64,000 nucleotides of DNA from Favolaschia claudopus (lineage: Eukaryota; Basidiomycota; Agaricomycetes; Agaricales; Mycenaceae): positions 248,001 through 312,000 of the forward strand of contig JAWWNJ010000026.1 in assembly GCA_037176885.1 (NCBI GenBank), read 5' to 3'. The notes beneath the pieces are model-generated. The model ran no database searches, was not told where the DNA came from, and saw only the letters and a list, made by a program, of their open reading frames with translations. Below, one piece after another: positions 1 through 12,497 of the stretch. The first letter of the stretch is position 1. The number at the start of each line of letters is the position of its first letter. Position numbers and translations under genes: made by a program.

Positions 1-1164
1 GCAAGCATCGCTGGGAAAGATTCGCCGGGTTTCTCCAGAGGTCGAGCGTTGGTAGTGGGTTTTCCTTCGGCGGCAAGGGGAATATCTTGCACGAATAGAT
101 ACTGAGAATTCCAGGTCAATCAAATGCAACCGTATCGAGGCAAGGAAAAGAATTCACATTCTCCACGTCTCTCCAATCTTCGGGTACCAGATTGGCACTA
201 CTGATGACCACTCGCAATCCGCCGGACTTGCTGAAGAGTAGCATGTATTTCATGTGCATGCAGCCGCGGCCATCGCGCAGAGGAGGGGCCACGCGAACCC
301 AGTGTGGAAACATGTTCTTCAAACTCGGGCTGTGAAGCCACTGAGAAAAAAGTCACAGGCAATGAACATACCAACTCACCGATCATAGCAATCTTCTGCT
401 CCGCATGTATTGGGGTCCGTCACCAGAACCACCGGCGTCTCGTGGTCGAAGAAGCCGTATATCCAGCTTGGGTCGACTACGAATGCGCTGAGAATCGCAA
501 ACGCTAGGTCCGTCTTCGGACCTAAGATTTCAGTGAGTCGGATGGACTCCGGCTTGTTGGGAATTGTGGCATCGGCATGTTTGGTATCAATGCGAAGTAA
601 CGCGCCGTCGAGGAACATACGCCGCCCGCTCTCTGATTTCGTGCCACCTGCTGTGGTGACAGAAGCTCCAGTAGAGTCAAGTCTCGCGCGTTTCCGCGCG
701 CTGCCTTCGCTCCCACTGCCTCCCACATCGGAATCGTCGAGCTCTTCGTCATCAGATTCGGATCCAGGTGGTGCAGGCGGCGGTGATGGTCCTCGCATGC
801 GTTTCTGCCGTGCGAGACGTTCGCGCTCCATTTGCGCGCGATCATTGAGCCAAGAAGGCGGCGCGACGCCAGTAGGTGCAGAGACTTCTGGCGGTTTCGC
901 TTCTTCAGTCACAGGTTGCTTGCTCACGGCTTTACCCTTCTCGCGCGGCGCGGGCACTTCCACAATGTCATCTTCATCCTCGTCGCTGCTAATGACAAGG
1001 ACTTCTGGCGCGGACGATTTTGTTTTCTTCTGCGGTGAGTTTTTCTTTACCACAGTGTTCTTCTTCGTACCGCGACTTGTATTGGGATGACCATTGGATT
1101 GTTCTGCCTCCTTGATGCTTAATGCGATCGCGCGAGCAAGATCTGGGTCGTCGTCAGAATACAT
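1..1164 (-). CDS. TDP1: Tyrosyl-DNA phosphodiesterase 1, N-terminal part (runs off the left edge)
   Basis: This enzyme hydrolyses 3'-phosphotyrosyl bonds left by stalled topoisomerase I, in the nucleus. The start codon is the CAT at 1162-1164. About 260 residues are encoded before an intron near 376; the best join puts DR next to PSLKNMFPHW. The downstream exon carries the first HKN active-site motif, seen as GCMHMKYMLLF followed by VVISSANL (His codon near 254-256). Residues 4-20 (DDDPDLARAIALSIKEA) look like a ubiquitin-interacting motif. EVLVISSDEDEDD resembles a SUMO-interacting motif. The rest of the N-terminus is disordered and acidic. The second HKN motif lies outside the window, so completeness cannot be judged. 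Family assignment is firm; the UIM and SIM calls are inference from motif shape. Confidence 0.88.
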
Positions 1165-1669
1165 GGCCCAGTCGAGTCAAGGTGTGTCGATCTTTTCGAA
1201 TGTTAGAACAAGTGTCGTTAGTAGAGAGGCATTGGACGCACTGGGTTGAATAGCGCTTGTGTTCAGTGGAAGATACAACTCTAGTTCTTGAGAAAATATG
1301 CCACGTTGCAGTCCAGGTTCAGGTCAGCAGCCCAATCGTCGATGAAACTGAGCTGTGTAGAGGAGTAGGAGCAGTGAGTGGGTGAGATGAGGCTGGCAAC
1401 GTCGAGCCCTCGGCAAGGTGGCAAATTGGAGAGAAACACGATCACGCTAAAACTGCGTGACTCATTTTGATCTAATCATTTTCAGGCTTCCTCAGGCAGC
1501 TCAGGGCTCACTGCTGCAATGCTACTCACTGACAGTGAGATAACCAGGACCAGTAAAGATACACTTCGTTGAACACAACTAATATCCCAAATCGCAAATT
1601 CTGCCCGCCATCGATATTTAAACCATAAATACAGCCTCTATAAATCCTCCTTCCTTCCGTCGCAAATGG
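1165..1669. other. Intergenic: TDP1 upstream region and acyl-CoA oxidase 3' flank
   Basis: About 500 bases between two minus-strand genes. They hold the presumed TDP1 promoter and the 3' flank of the acyl-CoA oxidase. No coding signal or obvious TATA box at a convincing distance was seen. Confidence 0.5.
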
Positions 1670-4450
1670 TTACAGTTTAGCTTTCGCCAGTTTTTGCCCA
1701 CGCAATAACAGAGGTCGAATCGATGTCTAAGTGATTCCGGTCGGTCATTGGTCGAGTAATTAGCCAATTAAGATTGAGCGCACCTGGTAGGCCTCGGTGA
1801 CATCCGTCTCATTCAACGGCTCCTGCTGAGCTTTTGCCCAGAGTGCCTCATACACTTTCCCATCGTACGCCCCCAACGCGCTGTTTCGATCTTAGCAAAG
1901 GACTAACGAAACACAGTCAGCAGCATACCTATCAAGCTCCCAGTCCGTGAATCCGAAAGCGTCGCTCAGCCCAATCGCCTCGGGAAGCAAATCTTTACAC
2001 AAGCCTGCAATCGCCAATCGGAGCCCGCGGGTCGCGTCCCGAGACTGCATTCGGGACGCTGGGAACAGGCCGAAAGAAAATAGATCGACCAGCCCCGATT
2101 CTACAGTCATGAGAAGGAACTGGCGGTGTTGTTTCGTGAGCTAAAGGGACGAAACGGATAGCGAGAAAGGTGCCGTACCAGCAGATAAACCTTCCTCACA
2201 ACAGCGGCTTCACGCGGTTTGAGTGCGGCGTCCAGTCCGGTTATCAGCTCCCCCACCCGCCCAGCGACAAAGGCTTCGGTAACTGCACGCGAAGCACGGT
2301 GAGCAGCTGTGGGTTCCGGGGCACTCGTGGTATTGGCAATTTCCTGAACAAGGAACGCTGCGCGCCACTCGAGCAGGAGGATAGCAAAGGTAGGCTGCGT
2401 CCATGCCTGGTCATCCAAGCTCGGTGGGGCAGAGTCTTTATCAAGTAGGTGACGAAGATACAACGAGGTTATGGAAAGCGAAGGCACTTTCGTGGAAGAT
2501 AGTCCACGGAACGTCTTCAGTGCGGCACGTACAACCTGCTGGTCAAGTACGAAGTTCTCGCCCTCGTATCTAAGCCAAACAGTGTATGAGTGAGCGGCAA
2601 TTCCTCCGGACAAAGGTGGAAGTTCCTTACGTTGCAGCAGGTACGAAGTCCGCGTAGAGTTTTCCTATGCCAGAAAACGCACTAAATCCATGACCACCCA
2701 TCGACCTTCGCGCAGTCTCGAGATCCTGTATACCAGTGGTCGATACAAGGACCTTGAGACCACTGGTCATAACGTGCATTTCAGCCAATTGCGACATATC
2801 TCCTGAGGACAACCCGCGTGCGAGGTCGTCGACGCGTTTCGTCTTTAACGTTATCTATCAGCTAGTGCGCGGCTGCTCGACACCTCGAATACATACCAGG
2901 GCACGCCCAAGCTCGATGTAGACATACGCTCGCGCGAGCAAGGGAATGATACGTGCGTGGAGGGAGGGGTAACTGATTGTTTGCCGTTCGAGCCCATCGG
3001 GACCAATTTCGCCCTGACGGCGCACAGTGGCATATCGAATGGAAACGGTGGCGCCTGGAAAGAAAGAAATTACTAATCAACTCAAGGAAGAGCAAGAGAC
3101 GAATGCCTTTCGCGATGAGCCAGCCGGCATTGGTTACCATCCTAATCCCCAGCTCAGTGCGGAGACAGACGGAGACCCGTATAAACTCACTTGGAGCGGA
3201 AATAAAGCAGCTTCGGGAGGTTGATTTCAATTTCATGAATTTTCAAGGATTTGAAACATGAATCATGCTTACCCCACTGAAGCTCATCTTCGCGTGCGGC
3301 GGCGTCACATATTCACCCGAATCGGTGACGCCCGCAAACTTGGAAAGCATGTTCTCCTTAGGTATCCGTACATGATCGAAGCGGGCGAAACCGTTGTCCG
3401 TTGACGCCCAGCCGCCGAATGCCTTGGGACCTGAATCCAGTTAGTTGCAGACACGTAGAAAAACTCGAAGATGATGAACCTATGTCTCCGATGATTCTAC
3501 CAGGAAGGCTCTTATGTGTATCTGTAGTATTCTTCAGTAAAAGTGAATCGAAATTACGATAAGACGGAATTCACCAAGCGAACGAAGCTGAATCAGAAAG
3601 AGATGAGGACCCATATCTTTCCCGCCCGGCAGAATCAATTTAGCCTGAATAACACCATGTGTAGCAGTCTTTCCAAGTGCGCCAATCCACCATTTTGTGC
3701 TCGTCAAGGTGGGCGAATGAATCTCGAACTCTTGCGTCTGAGGCAAGTATGTCGCTGTTGTTTCTAACTTATTGACGTTGCTTCCGTGTCCGAGCTCTGT
3801 TTGCAGATAACAGCCCAGAATGCCCTTATTCGCCACAAGGGCGGAGTATTTGGAGAGAAGGTCAGGTGTGGCTTGGAGATCAATGACCGGCTCGAAAGCT
3901 GCGTCAAAGTGAGTTGGTATGTGAGCAGCACTCGGTCAGTTGGCAACTTACCGACATTATGAGGCGCTAATGGGAATAATGGGTCAAAAAATCTAGATAT
4001 TTATTGCTGAGGAACCTCACATATGGCAAGACCTTCATCCATTACCGAAAGAGCAATAGTCATATCCTCCTGCGTCCATTTGTGAATCTCTTTCAACTCG
4101 TACAATCTATTGGAGATTGATTCGCCGCGTAGAAACTGCTGCTGTCGATTTTGGAACGGTCTTCCCTCCGCATTAGCTTTGTTGCACCACGCATTCGATT
4201 ACTTCAGAATTACCGCTTGGACTTGTCGAACAGAGGGTCCGTAGAGAGAATCCCGACAATTTTCTCCCTTTTGCGCCACCTCGCAGCGCCATCTATACAG
4301 GCATACGTTGTCGACCGCCGTTCTGCGATTGTCATTATGCAACTGACCATTCAGGAAGTTGCGCACATCAACGACGTTGATGGACGCCGCGGCTCTCGCC
4401 TTATCCATGTCAATTGCATTCTGCTTGCTGGGGTCGTGGACGCGGGACAT
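1670..4450 (-). CDS. Acyl-CoA oxidase (peroxisomal, first step of beta-oxidation)
   Basis: A flavoprotein that oxidises acyl-CoA to trans-2-enoyl-CoA and makes H2O2 in peroxisomes. The start at 4448-4450 opens MSRVHDPSKQNAIDMDKARA, a typical family N-terminus. The central exon reads GCYLQTELGHGSNV and then TKWWIGALGKTATHGV, the acyl-CoA oxidase signature. The 3' end needs a last intron (1727-1783, GT..AG, 57 nt): after TEAYQ it joins to TSIRPLLLRGQKLAKAKL and a stop at 1670-1672. The protein therefore ends in AKL, a type-1 peroxisomal targeting signal. Without that splice the frame stops at 1760-1762 and ends SILIG, with no signal. Many short introns interrupt the gene. The neighbour at 4717 is also an acyl/acetoacetyl-CoA enzyme on the same strand. 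Family call firm; middle exon borders approximate. Confidence 0.9.
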
Positions 4451-4716
4451 GGTGGAGAAGAGAGAGAGCGGTTAACCGAACATTTGATATTACTGATACA
4501 GACATAACTTTTGAGCGGTGGTCGAGGCACAAGTTAGGGCGAACACAGCCACTCCATCGACGATGCGACTCCAAAGTTCAACGTTCACCACTAGCACCAG
4601 GTTTCGGTCATTCATCATTCATCTAATGCCTCCACGCTTCCAACTTCAACTCCTACGAAATGCCGACTGGAACCCAATGAAATAAAAATAAAAATGAATG
4701 TATATCAGATTCCTTT

Positions 4717-7526
4717 TTACATTCTTGACTTCAACTCGGCGACAGGCAGATCCTGGAACTTATAATATAGCTTCAAGGAGTCGGGATTCGCCACAGTCCC
4801 GCTGGGTTTCATGCCCGACTTCGACACAATCTGCTTCACCGCCTGTTCGATGCGCTTACCGTTGACCGTGTACTGGAGTAATATGGTCAGTCGACATCAA
4901 CACCCCTACTCGAGGACGTCGCAATGGAGGACTAACCGGAATATCCGCCACCTCAAGAACAAAAGCCGGCACATGTCTCGGACTCAACGCATTTCGGATA
5001 GTCGTCTTGATTTCCGCAACCAAACTATCCTCGAGCTTCGTACCCGGTCGCATCTTGAGGAACAGCAGAACCCGCTCCGCGACGTCTTCCGGGCGGCGTT
5101 GGCCAACGCACAGGAAATCTGCAACAGGCCCCAAGAACCGCTCGAGCACTGAGTATATCTCCGTTGCACCGAACCGGACACCGGAGGGATTGAGTACACC
5201 GTCGCTATGCCCAAATGAGTCTACGAACCAACGCATAAGCATAGAAATATTGAGATGTACTCACCTGCGTCCAAGGATCTTGATTCCCTTGGTAACCGGG
5301 TTCATAACGACAAAGTCGCCCTGCTGCCAGGCGCCTACGAAAGTCGTAAGTAAGGAGGAGGCGAGGACAAGAAAAGATACATACCAGGATACATGCTGAA
5401 GTACGTCTCACGATACTTCTTCCCGTCTTTGTCCCCCCATAGGTATAGAGGTTGAGTGGGATGCGGCCGCACAACAACCTGCAACGCACTCTCGTGAGCA
5501 TTCTGAAAACTCGGCAGGAACGATAGAGGCGTACTATTTCGCCAGCAACTCCTGTATCCTCGATATTGTTACCTTGGGGATCAAATACCCGAACATCCAT
5601 TCCAAGCCCTTTGCATTGGATTTCTGAGGCCCTGGTCTAGCTTGGCCTTCACGAAATCATACAACACCACTCACCGCCAGCATAAACGGGCAACGAATTA
5701 TTCCCCGTAGTCACTACCCGGGAGTGGTAAGCAACTGAACTCGGGAAAGAATACAGAAACACTCACAGCCGATACACGTCTCCGTCCCGCCATACGGCGA
5801 CACAATAAGGATATGGTCGCCAAACGCCTTCTGCGTCCAGGCGAACATGGGCGAAGTCATAACTGACCCGACACATGAGATAGTTTTCAGGGCTTCGAAG
5901 GAACCAATTTCTCCTATAAATGTGGTCAATGCGATATGTTTGGAGGTTTGGGGTTGAAATTTACGAGGATTGATTCCTTGAGCGATGACTTCAGCGATGA
6001 ACCGCGGGCCGGTTCCAAATACAGAAACTCTATGAAAGGCGACTCAGAATCGAGAGGACGATAGAGTAACAGGACATACCCTTGATCGTTAACGAACTTT
6101 AAGAATTCACGCGTGGAGGGGTAGAACGGCGAGCCGTCGTATAATACGAGACGCGAGCCGTTCGCGAAGTTTGACAACATTCCGTTCCAAACGGTCCAAC
6201 CGGTCTAACAAGTTAGTGGAACCCGAGTTTTCAAGCGCGGAATATGGAATTACCGTTGTCCATTGGAAGAAAGTGTCCTCAGGATCGACACTCCAATGCA
6301 GTCTCTTCTCTTTCAAAGATTGCAGCAGGAAACCCTACGAATGATTTCAGTCTGCTGTAGACTATGCAGTGAGACCGACACTGACTCCAGCAGAATGAAC
6401 GATGCATTTCGGAGGACCGGATGTACCCGAAGTGAAGAGAATGAAAAGTGGATGGCTGAAGGGCAATTGTTCGAATACCAATGGCCGTCCGTTATCCCAG
6501 CTCAAGAATTTGGATAGAGAGACACTAGTTTCGCAATTACACTATAGAAAATGCGGCTATATGTGTGACCGTACCTGTTAGGAATCTTGATATCCTTTCC
6601 GGTCGCAACACTGGGGAGCGCGATGGCAAGCTGCGTGCCGTGTTTCCGCAGGGTTTGGAAGACTTCTTTTGTTTTGGCGGAAATATTGACGATGTTCCCG
6701 CCATATACAACTTCGGTCTCCGAAACAATGAGCTTAGGCTTGAGTTGCGTGAATCTATCGAGAATGGCCTGCGGGGGTCGGTCGTATGAGTGAGTGGAAG
6801 CATGTGTACAATTTGAGTATCGAACGTACAGGAGCTCCCATATCACTGCTGGTGCTGGAATAGATAGCGCCAATGCTGGCCGTGGCAAAGCAAATAACGA
6901 TGGCATTTATGGTGTTATTTACGACGGCTAGCGAGGGTTAGTTGTGTCGAAAGAAAGAAGCGTACAGTTGACAAACCTGCGACTCGGTCGCCTGCCTTCA
7001 GGCCATGGGCACGCATGGCACTTGCCATTTGCCGAACGAGTTCCCGGAGCTGACGATAAGAATAATCTTTGACGACACCAGTTTCGCCACCAGTTGTGCA
7101 TGCAATGGCATCGTCGACTCGACGCAGATGGTTCTCGGCCCAGTTCAAGCGGGTACCCGGGAACCATACAGGAACCTCAGGGATAGCTCCGGGCTCGATT
7201 ATCTACAAGATTGTCAACTTGCAAGCGCAAGACTCAGTTGGCGAAATGCTTACCTTGTCACCAGGCGGCACAGATGAAATAATGCCCAGAAACTCCCAGA
7301 GATCGACCCAGAAGGTATATGTTTGAATAGAATATTGGTGCAACTGATCATAATTCTCTATATGTGCAAAATATGCACTCAACAGGCCAGCCTGAATAAG
7401 CCAATTTGCGAACTGACCTAGACTGAGTCCATGCTTCCTGTTAATGAACCTGCGCAACCTTGCAATAGAAGTTTGGGAGGGTTGTTGTGGTTTCCAGAGT
7501 AGTTTCGAGTTTTCAAAGTAGCTCAT
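4717..7526 (-). CDS. Acetoacetyl-CoA synthetase (ANL superfamily)
   Basis: Activates acetoacetate to acetoacetyl-CoA with ATP in the cytosol, feeding sterol or lipid synthesis. The N-terminus [14 protein letters not shown] and [18 protein letters not shown] match acetoacetyl-CoA rather than acetyl-CoA synthetases. Later exons give [36 protein letters not shown] (in the usual place of the LYDGSP block), SPYGGTETC and, near the C-terminus, [13 protein letters not shown] and [13 protein letters not shown] with the conserved lysine. The last exon ends [10 protein letters not shown] at the stop 4717-4719. I chose the ATG at 7524-7526 because homologues begin close to the LWKP motif. The frame stays open upstream to an ATG at 7662-7664, which would add a 46-residue tail of unknown value. 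Several short introns are present. Confidence 0.9.
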
Positions 7527-9851
7527 TTCAGAACGGAGGTCAAAGTCCAAGAGAAAGGGTGCCCTGAGTTCGTAGCCATCACCTTTCAAGTCGGTGGATC
7601 GCAAATCAGAATCTTCGATTGTTTGACAGCCGGTTGCCGGAGATCCCCGTCGGCATTCCGGCATTATAAGGTCACGCTCTATCAGTGTGACCGCGTTTTT
7701 TTTCGCGCCCACCACCACGCCACCCAACGCAACAACTCGCGACCTGAGGGCGACGCTTCATCCGCCACCCATCCATCTTCTTATCACAATAGTACAATCT
7801 CTACTCAATCCACGATAAATTTACCGACACTTCTGTTTTTCAAGTCTAGTTCTAGGTGAGCCTACCCACGGGCTACAGCCTTGATTTGCTCTGCTCTATC
7901 CCGGTACGACAAAAACTGTCTTTCTTAGTTCTTACGCGTCTGTTGTAAGAGGCTAGCTCTATCTGTTCTGGAGTGTGCGTTCCGGATCCATGTTTTGCAC
8001 GCGAATTCCGCACAATGTGTCGCCTTCTAGATCTACATGCGAGAACTTGAGCAGGCACTGCTGATGTTGTCATTGTCATATATATTAACCCCCTCCACTG
8101 CTCGTTATCCGCTACTAAGCATTTCGGCTTTCCAACTCGCGCTGGTCTGTCTGCACAACCGTCAACTGTGAAGGACGCAATCATGCACTAACATTTCTCT
8201 ATGTGCGAGTTCGACCTGATTCGAAACAATTTTCCAACCATTCAAAGCTACAATTCAAAGGTACGCATTGATACGGATATCATTTGTATGAACTTGAGCG
8301 CCCGAACATGCGGCGCGTAACGAATCCCCATCTTTTTACCGGTGTGTGTGTACCCATCCTTTATATTATGGCTGGGCGCCAACTATGATTCGAATTAAAT
8401 TTACAGGTTTCGACTTGACATTGAGTTCAATTGCAAGACGCAAACAGCGAGGTCTCCCAGTCCGATCCACCAACCCCTTCTGAAATTCTTTCTGCCATTC
8501 AAGCCTCATTTCTGAAACACTGTTCTACTTACTTCCGCCCCAGAATTTCTTCCATAGAGAATTAATTCACTTCGTAACTGTATGACAAGTGAATTATTCC
8601 TAAGTATCTTGTCGCCGCCACGAAATCGCTCAAGCACCGTTGATCATGATATCACTCTACTCTACTCAACAAGAGCTCTCCCAATTCGCCCACATCGACT
8701 TTCGCGACGCATTTACTCGAGTCTTGACAAGGTGCGGCGCTGATGATCCGTTCGCGTTCAACTCGGCACCGAATATATATATCACTTGGCGGGACGCCCA
8801 CGAGCAGGCCAGCTCAACTCAACTCTCAGCTTGCCGACGGAGACCGCTCTGACGCAATTGAAATAGGATCGCCCCGATGTTCAAATTTTCAAACACGGAG
8901 CGTGGATGCTCGTGGATGCCACGGTAGGCTCAGTGACTTTCAGTCCCTTTCCGTCATGCAGCCCGTGGTTTCAAGCCTCCTGATCAACCTTGACACGCGC
9001 TGTGCGCCCGTTTACACGACCGTGTCTCGGTTCGAATGATCGATAGGCGCAAGAAAACGAACCTGCGCGGACCCTAACCTAAAGGCTGAGAAGCTCTGCA
9101 GCGCTGAAGATATCGCTGTAATATTGACCCCGACACGAGATGCGGAATTCTTCGGTGTTGTCAAATACATACCACTTATCCCGATTGGGCGGTCGACGGG
9201 AGTCGACGGGTCTATTGGCGCGGGAAGAAACAGGAACCATCCCAGCGGAAATCATGTCAAATACAGCAGTAGATTTCTCGCAGCGGATCTCAGTGCCAGT
9301 GTGTAGATCATCCTCGGTTGGCCATGGCTGAACGGAACGGAACGAGTATACAGTATACTGGGATTGGATCCAGAAATAGCGGCGAGCTTGTTCCAGCCAT
9401 TGACCAAGCTGGGCGAAGATCAGGCCAGGTACAACAAAGAAGAGAAGGCCACCACAATCTTTGATATCGTTGAATGTTCATCAACCCACCCTGGTGTCTG
9501 ATTGAGTTCAGTGTTACTGTACACTGAACTGGCTTGCTTCAGCTGGACTGCGGTCGCGTCGCCTCCACCTCAGTATGCTCTTTCCATCCAAAGAAATTCG
9601 ATTACGTCTGCAAGTCGGTGCGCGATATCCTACGCGGTTCTGAGATTGTTCAACTTACGTATACCCTGGGGTTCCCGGGTCGCCGCCATCGGAGGTGGAC
9701 GATGTCCGGAGTCCTTTGGTAGGATAACCAAAAACAGAGAGCGGAAGACGCATTGTAGAAGAATACATACAACAGAGTGATGAACCATTCAATTAAAAAC
9801 CCGAAGATGACACAGTGAGGAGGAAAAAGAGGAGAAAGACATCTAAGTACT
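7527..9851. other. 2.3-kb gap with no convincing gene
   Basis: Open frames here are all under 105 codons, overlap on both strands, and show no family motif after trial splicing. The first 200 bases are the acetoacetyl-CoA synthetase promoter. A small palindrome (AGTATACAGTATACT) sits near 9346-9360. Possible contents are a long 5' region, a noncoding RNA or decayed sequence; I see nothing that decides. Confidence 0.45.
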
Positions 9852-11037
9852 CTAGATAGCATTCAAAAAGACCTTGAGTGCACCTTCAGCGTCCTCCCAG
9901 TGAAACTAGAGCGAGACGCATGAACAAAGCTCGTTCGAGACAGGGAAATAAGGAACTCACGAAGTGGTTGACGCCAGGAACAACCACGGTTTTGACGTCC
10001 CCGCCCTCTGCCTTGTTGTCGTCTTCGATCGACCACATGGCTGCAATAGAATAGGACGCAGTCGCATCGCCGGTGATATAGGTGGTTTTGAGCGAGGGTA
10101 CAAGCGTCTTGATCTCTTTGTCGAAAAGCGCCTTCTTGTATGCTGCGTTGGCCTGCGCCATGCTCATGAACATGGCTGGAATCTCCACGACGCGCATATC
10201 GACGATCGAGTCGACCTCCTCTTTCGTCATGTCGTAGATGGAGGGACGGCGGTAAGGCGAGGGAACGTGATAGTTGAGGACCTTGAGATCCCTGGTGGAG
10301 AGGTCACCATGGTCGAAGTAGCCAGAGATCCACGAAGTGAACATCAAGGCGTGTTTTTCTTCGGGAATGGACTTGTCGATGTGGGGAGACCAGTTGTCAG
10401 GAGGGAGGGGAAGGCCGAGGGCGAGGGATGGAGTTTCTGTTTGGACCGTTGTAAGGTGAAGTCGTGCGAGAGAAGATATCATGACATACCATACATAACG
10501 TGCGCTCTGAGATGCGACTTGAACCGGGCCTGAGCGTCCGCGGACAGACTGCCGATGTTGGCGATAGCAGCACACGGAAGAGTGCTTCCAGCGGACCAGC
10601 TGAGGAATGCTACCCCGCCAGTCTTACCGTCAGCAGAGATGGGAGGAAGGTCATTCTTCTCGATGAAAGTGGAGACGAAGTTGGCAAGCTCGATGCCGCG
10701 ACTAGCGAGGAAACCAGCCTTCTCCTCGTCAGAGCCAGTGATCGGAATGAAGCCTTCAGCGCCAGCGTATGGTGTAGATCCCTCGTACTGGCGGCGATTA
10801 ACAGCAACGAGACGAATGTTCTGCTTGGCCGCTGCGGCGCCTAAACGCTTGAAAACGACTTATCGAATGCGAACGTCAATACCGAGCGTATGAATCTGCA
10901 TGGAGTGACTGACGTCCGTTGAAATTCATGCCATGGATGGCAAAGATGGTGGTATATGTGTCGGTGGGTGGCTTGCCCGTGTCGGTATAAGCAAGGACAG
11001 TTCCATTGGCGTCAACAGGCAGAGTTTGGAGAGTCAT
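9852..11037 (-). CDS. Alpha/beta hydrolase-fold protein
   Basis: A serine hydrolase-type protein of about 340 residues, substrate unknown. The start at 11035-11037 gives MTLQTLPVDANGTVLAYTDT; the open frame extends upstream to an in-frame ATG at 11170-11172, but the downstream one fits the fold. The oxyanion region reads FAIHGMNFNG. After an intron comes NIRLVAVNRRQYEGSTPY, then the nucleophile elbow FLSWSAGS (catalytic Ser). The late exon reads TTYITGDATASYS and VVVPGVNHF, giving a candidate acid and the catalytic His, and the protein ends FHWEDAEGALKVFLNAI at 9852-9854. No signal peptide is seen. It is divergent from the methyltransferase with 232 bases between start codons, so shared control is possible. 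It may tailor products of the adjacent enzyme block (inference). Confidence 0.85.
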
Positions 11038-11269
11038 TGTGGGGGCAAACAGGTGGAGCTTTGGCGGACGTTGTGGTATAAGAACAAGATCGATTAATTG
11101 GATAGAAGAGCCCAAGACCTTCGCAGTTTCGAGGGAGACACTGATCCATTGAAATCGAGATGATGGATGCACATCAAAAAGATGGAATCGAACCCTGGGA
11201 ATCGCTACGGCATATATTTGATCGGACTGTGGTTATAAGCCGCAACTTGGCCAATAACCATTTCCCTCA
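11038..11269. promoter_or_regulatory. Bidirectional promoter between hydrolase and methyltransferase
   Basis: The two start codons face away from each other with 232 bases between them, so both promoters must lie here or overlap the transcripts. No specific factor site is claimed. Confidence 0.5.
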
Positions 11270-12497
11270 ATGTCCGTCAACCAAGAGCTTTATGTTCTCG
11301 ACGTGAGTTCCCCACGACTTTGCCCTTCTTCTTTCAACTCTGACTGCTTTTCAGCACGCGTCTACCGCCCAAAGCGAATTGAACCGGTTCGTCTCAAGCC
11401 TTGAAGGTTACCAGAGGTAGAATTGACACAGTCTTGCAGGCTAGATAGCGTTCACAACGCATACACTCGCTACTTTGGGAATCGTCTTTCATTTGCTCCT
11501 CTCGAACTCTCGGATCCCAAAGAAATACTCGAAATTGGGCAAGTTGAACGCATCACAACTGCCGCTCATTGATCATTGACCCTCAATTTAGGTCCGGTGG
11601 TGGTGCATGGTAATTGCTCTTTACCGTTTGGTTAAATTTATCTCATAGATTCGCTCAGGGCAATCGCTGCTGCTACGAGATTTCCGGGTGCTTCGGTCAC
11701 TGCTATCGACCAGCATCCTCTTCCACCAAGGTGAGCTCCGATTTTGCTTTGTTCGGTTTCGTCCACTCACACAAGATGAAGGCCGCTTCCTCCAAATCTC
11801 AAGTTTGTAGAGCACGATATTCTTCAGCCCTTGCCTTTTGCCAGAGCCAAGTTCGATGTTGTCCACTGTCGTCTCGTTATGCTTCATGTCCGAATTCACT
11901 TTATTGAAATCTAAATGAGACGCTGACTTGCATTTGAACAGATACCGAATGCTGCAGAGCGGCTACAACATATCGCAGAGTTCGTTAAACCCGGGGGATG
12001 GCTGCTTGTCGAAGATCCGGACGACTACATTCCGGACGCGCACGACAACTACGGAGTGGCGCATACGACTGCCTTGGTTCGCGAGCTTCATGTCATCATG
12101 CGCGAAACCGGTGCAAATCCTTGCATCGGAAGCGACCTTGAAAGAATTTTATTGGCATCGAACGCTTTCAGCGAGGTCAATGTTCGTCGAACCGTTATAC
12201 CTTTCCCACACGACACCGCAGCCGTGAAAAGCAACGGTACGAGCCAGCTTTTTTGAAATTCATGGGCGCCGTTTTAATTGAAATTTGACACCCGTAGCCC
12301 CGCCCGAACAACATCTGGGAGTCGCCTGGAGACAGTCGTATATTGACGTTGCTCGTGGTCTGGAGGAAAAGTATCCGACGCGGGTAACGGCCACCATTCT
12401 CAAACAATTCCTTGACGATCTCGACAATCCGCACACAGTTTCTACAAGCACAATGTATTTTACTTGGTCTCGACGAAAACACCACAGCGAACTCTGA
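11270..12497 (+). CDS. Class I SAM-dependent methyltransferase
   Basis: A Rossmann-fold methyltransferase of about 290 residues, acceptor unknown. The first exon is MSVNQELYVLD, joined to HASTAQSELNR; then comes NAYTRYFGNRLSFAPL. Motif I is assembled across introns as EILEIGSGGGAWAIAAATRF, with the acidic ribose-binding segment in VTAIDQHPLPP. Motifs II-III read HDILQPLPFARAKFDVVHCR and FVKPGGWLLVEDPDDY. The last exon ends TMYFTWSRRKHHSEL. The intron inside motif I (11539-11591) must use a GC donor (GCAAGT) to keep the frame. Its position between the hydrolase and the UbiA protein suggests a tailoring role. O- versus C- or N-methylation cannot be read from the sequence. Confidence 0.85.

Noticed and set aside
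410..1090. 226-codon plus-strand frame over TDP1
   Set aside because: Antisense shadow of a Ser/Asp-rich coding exon; no domain.
8980..9045. GGTTCGAAT resembling a tRNA T-loop
   Set aside because: No pairing T-stem or acceptor stem around it.
9964..10533. 189-codon plus-strand frame
   Set aside because: Antisense to the alpha/beta hydrolase exons.
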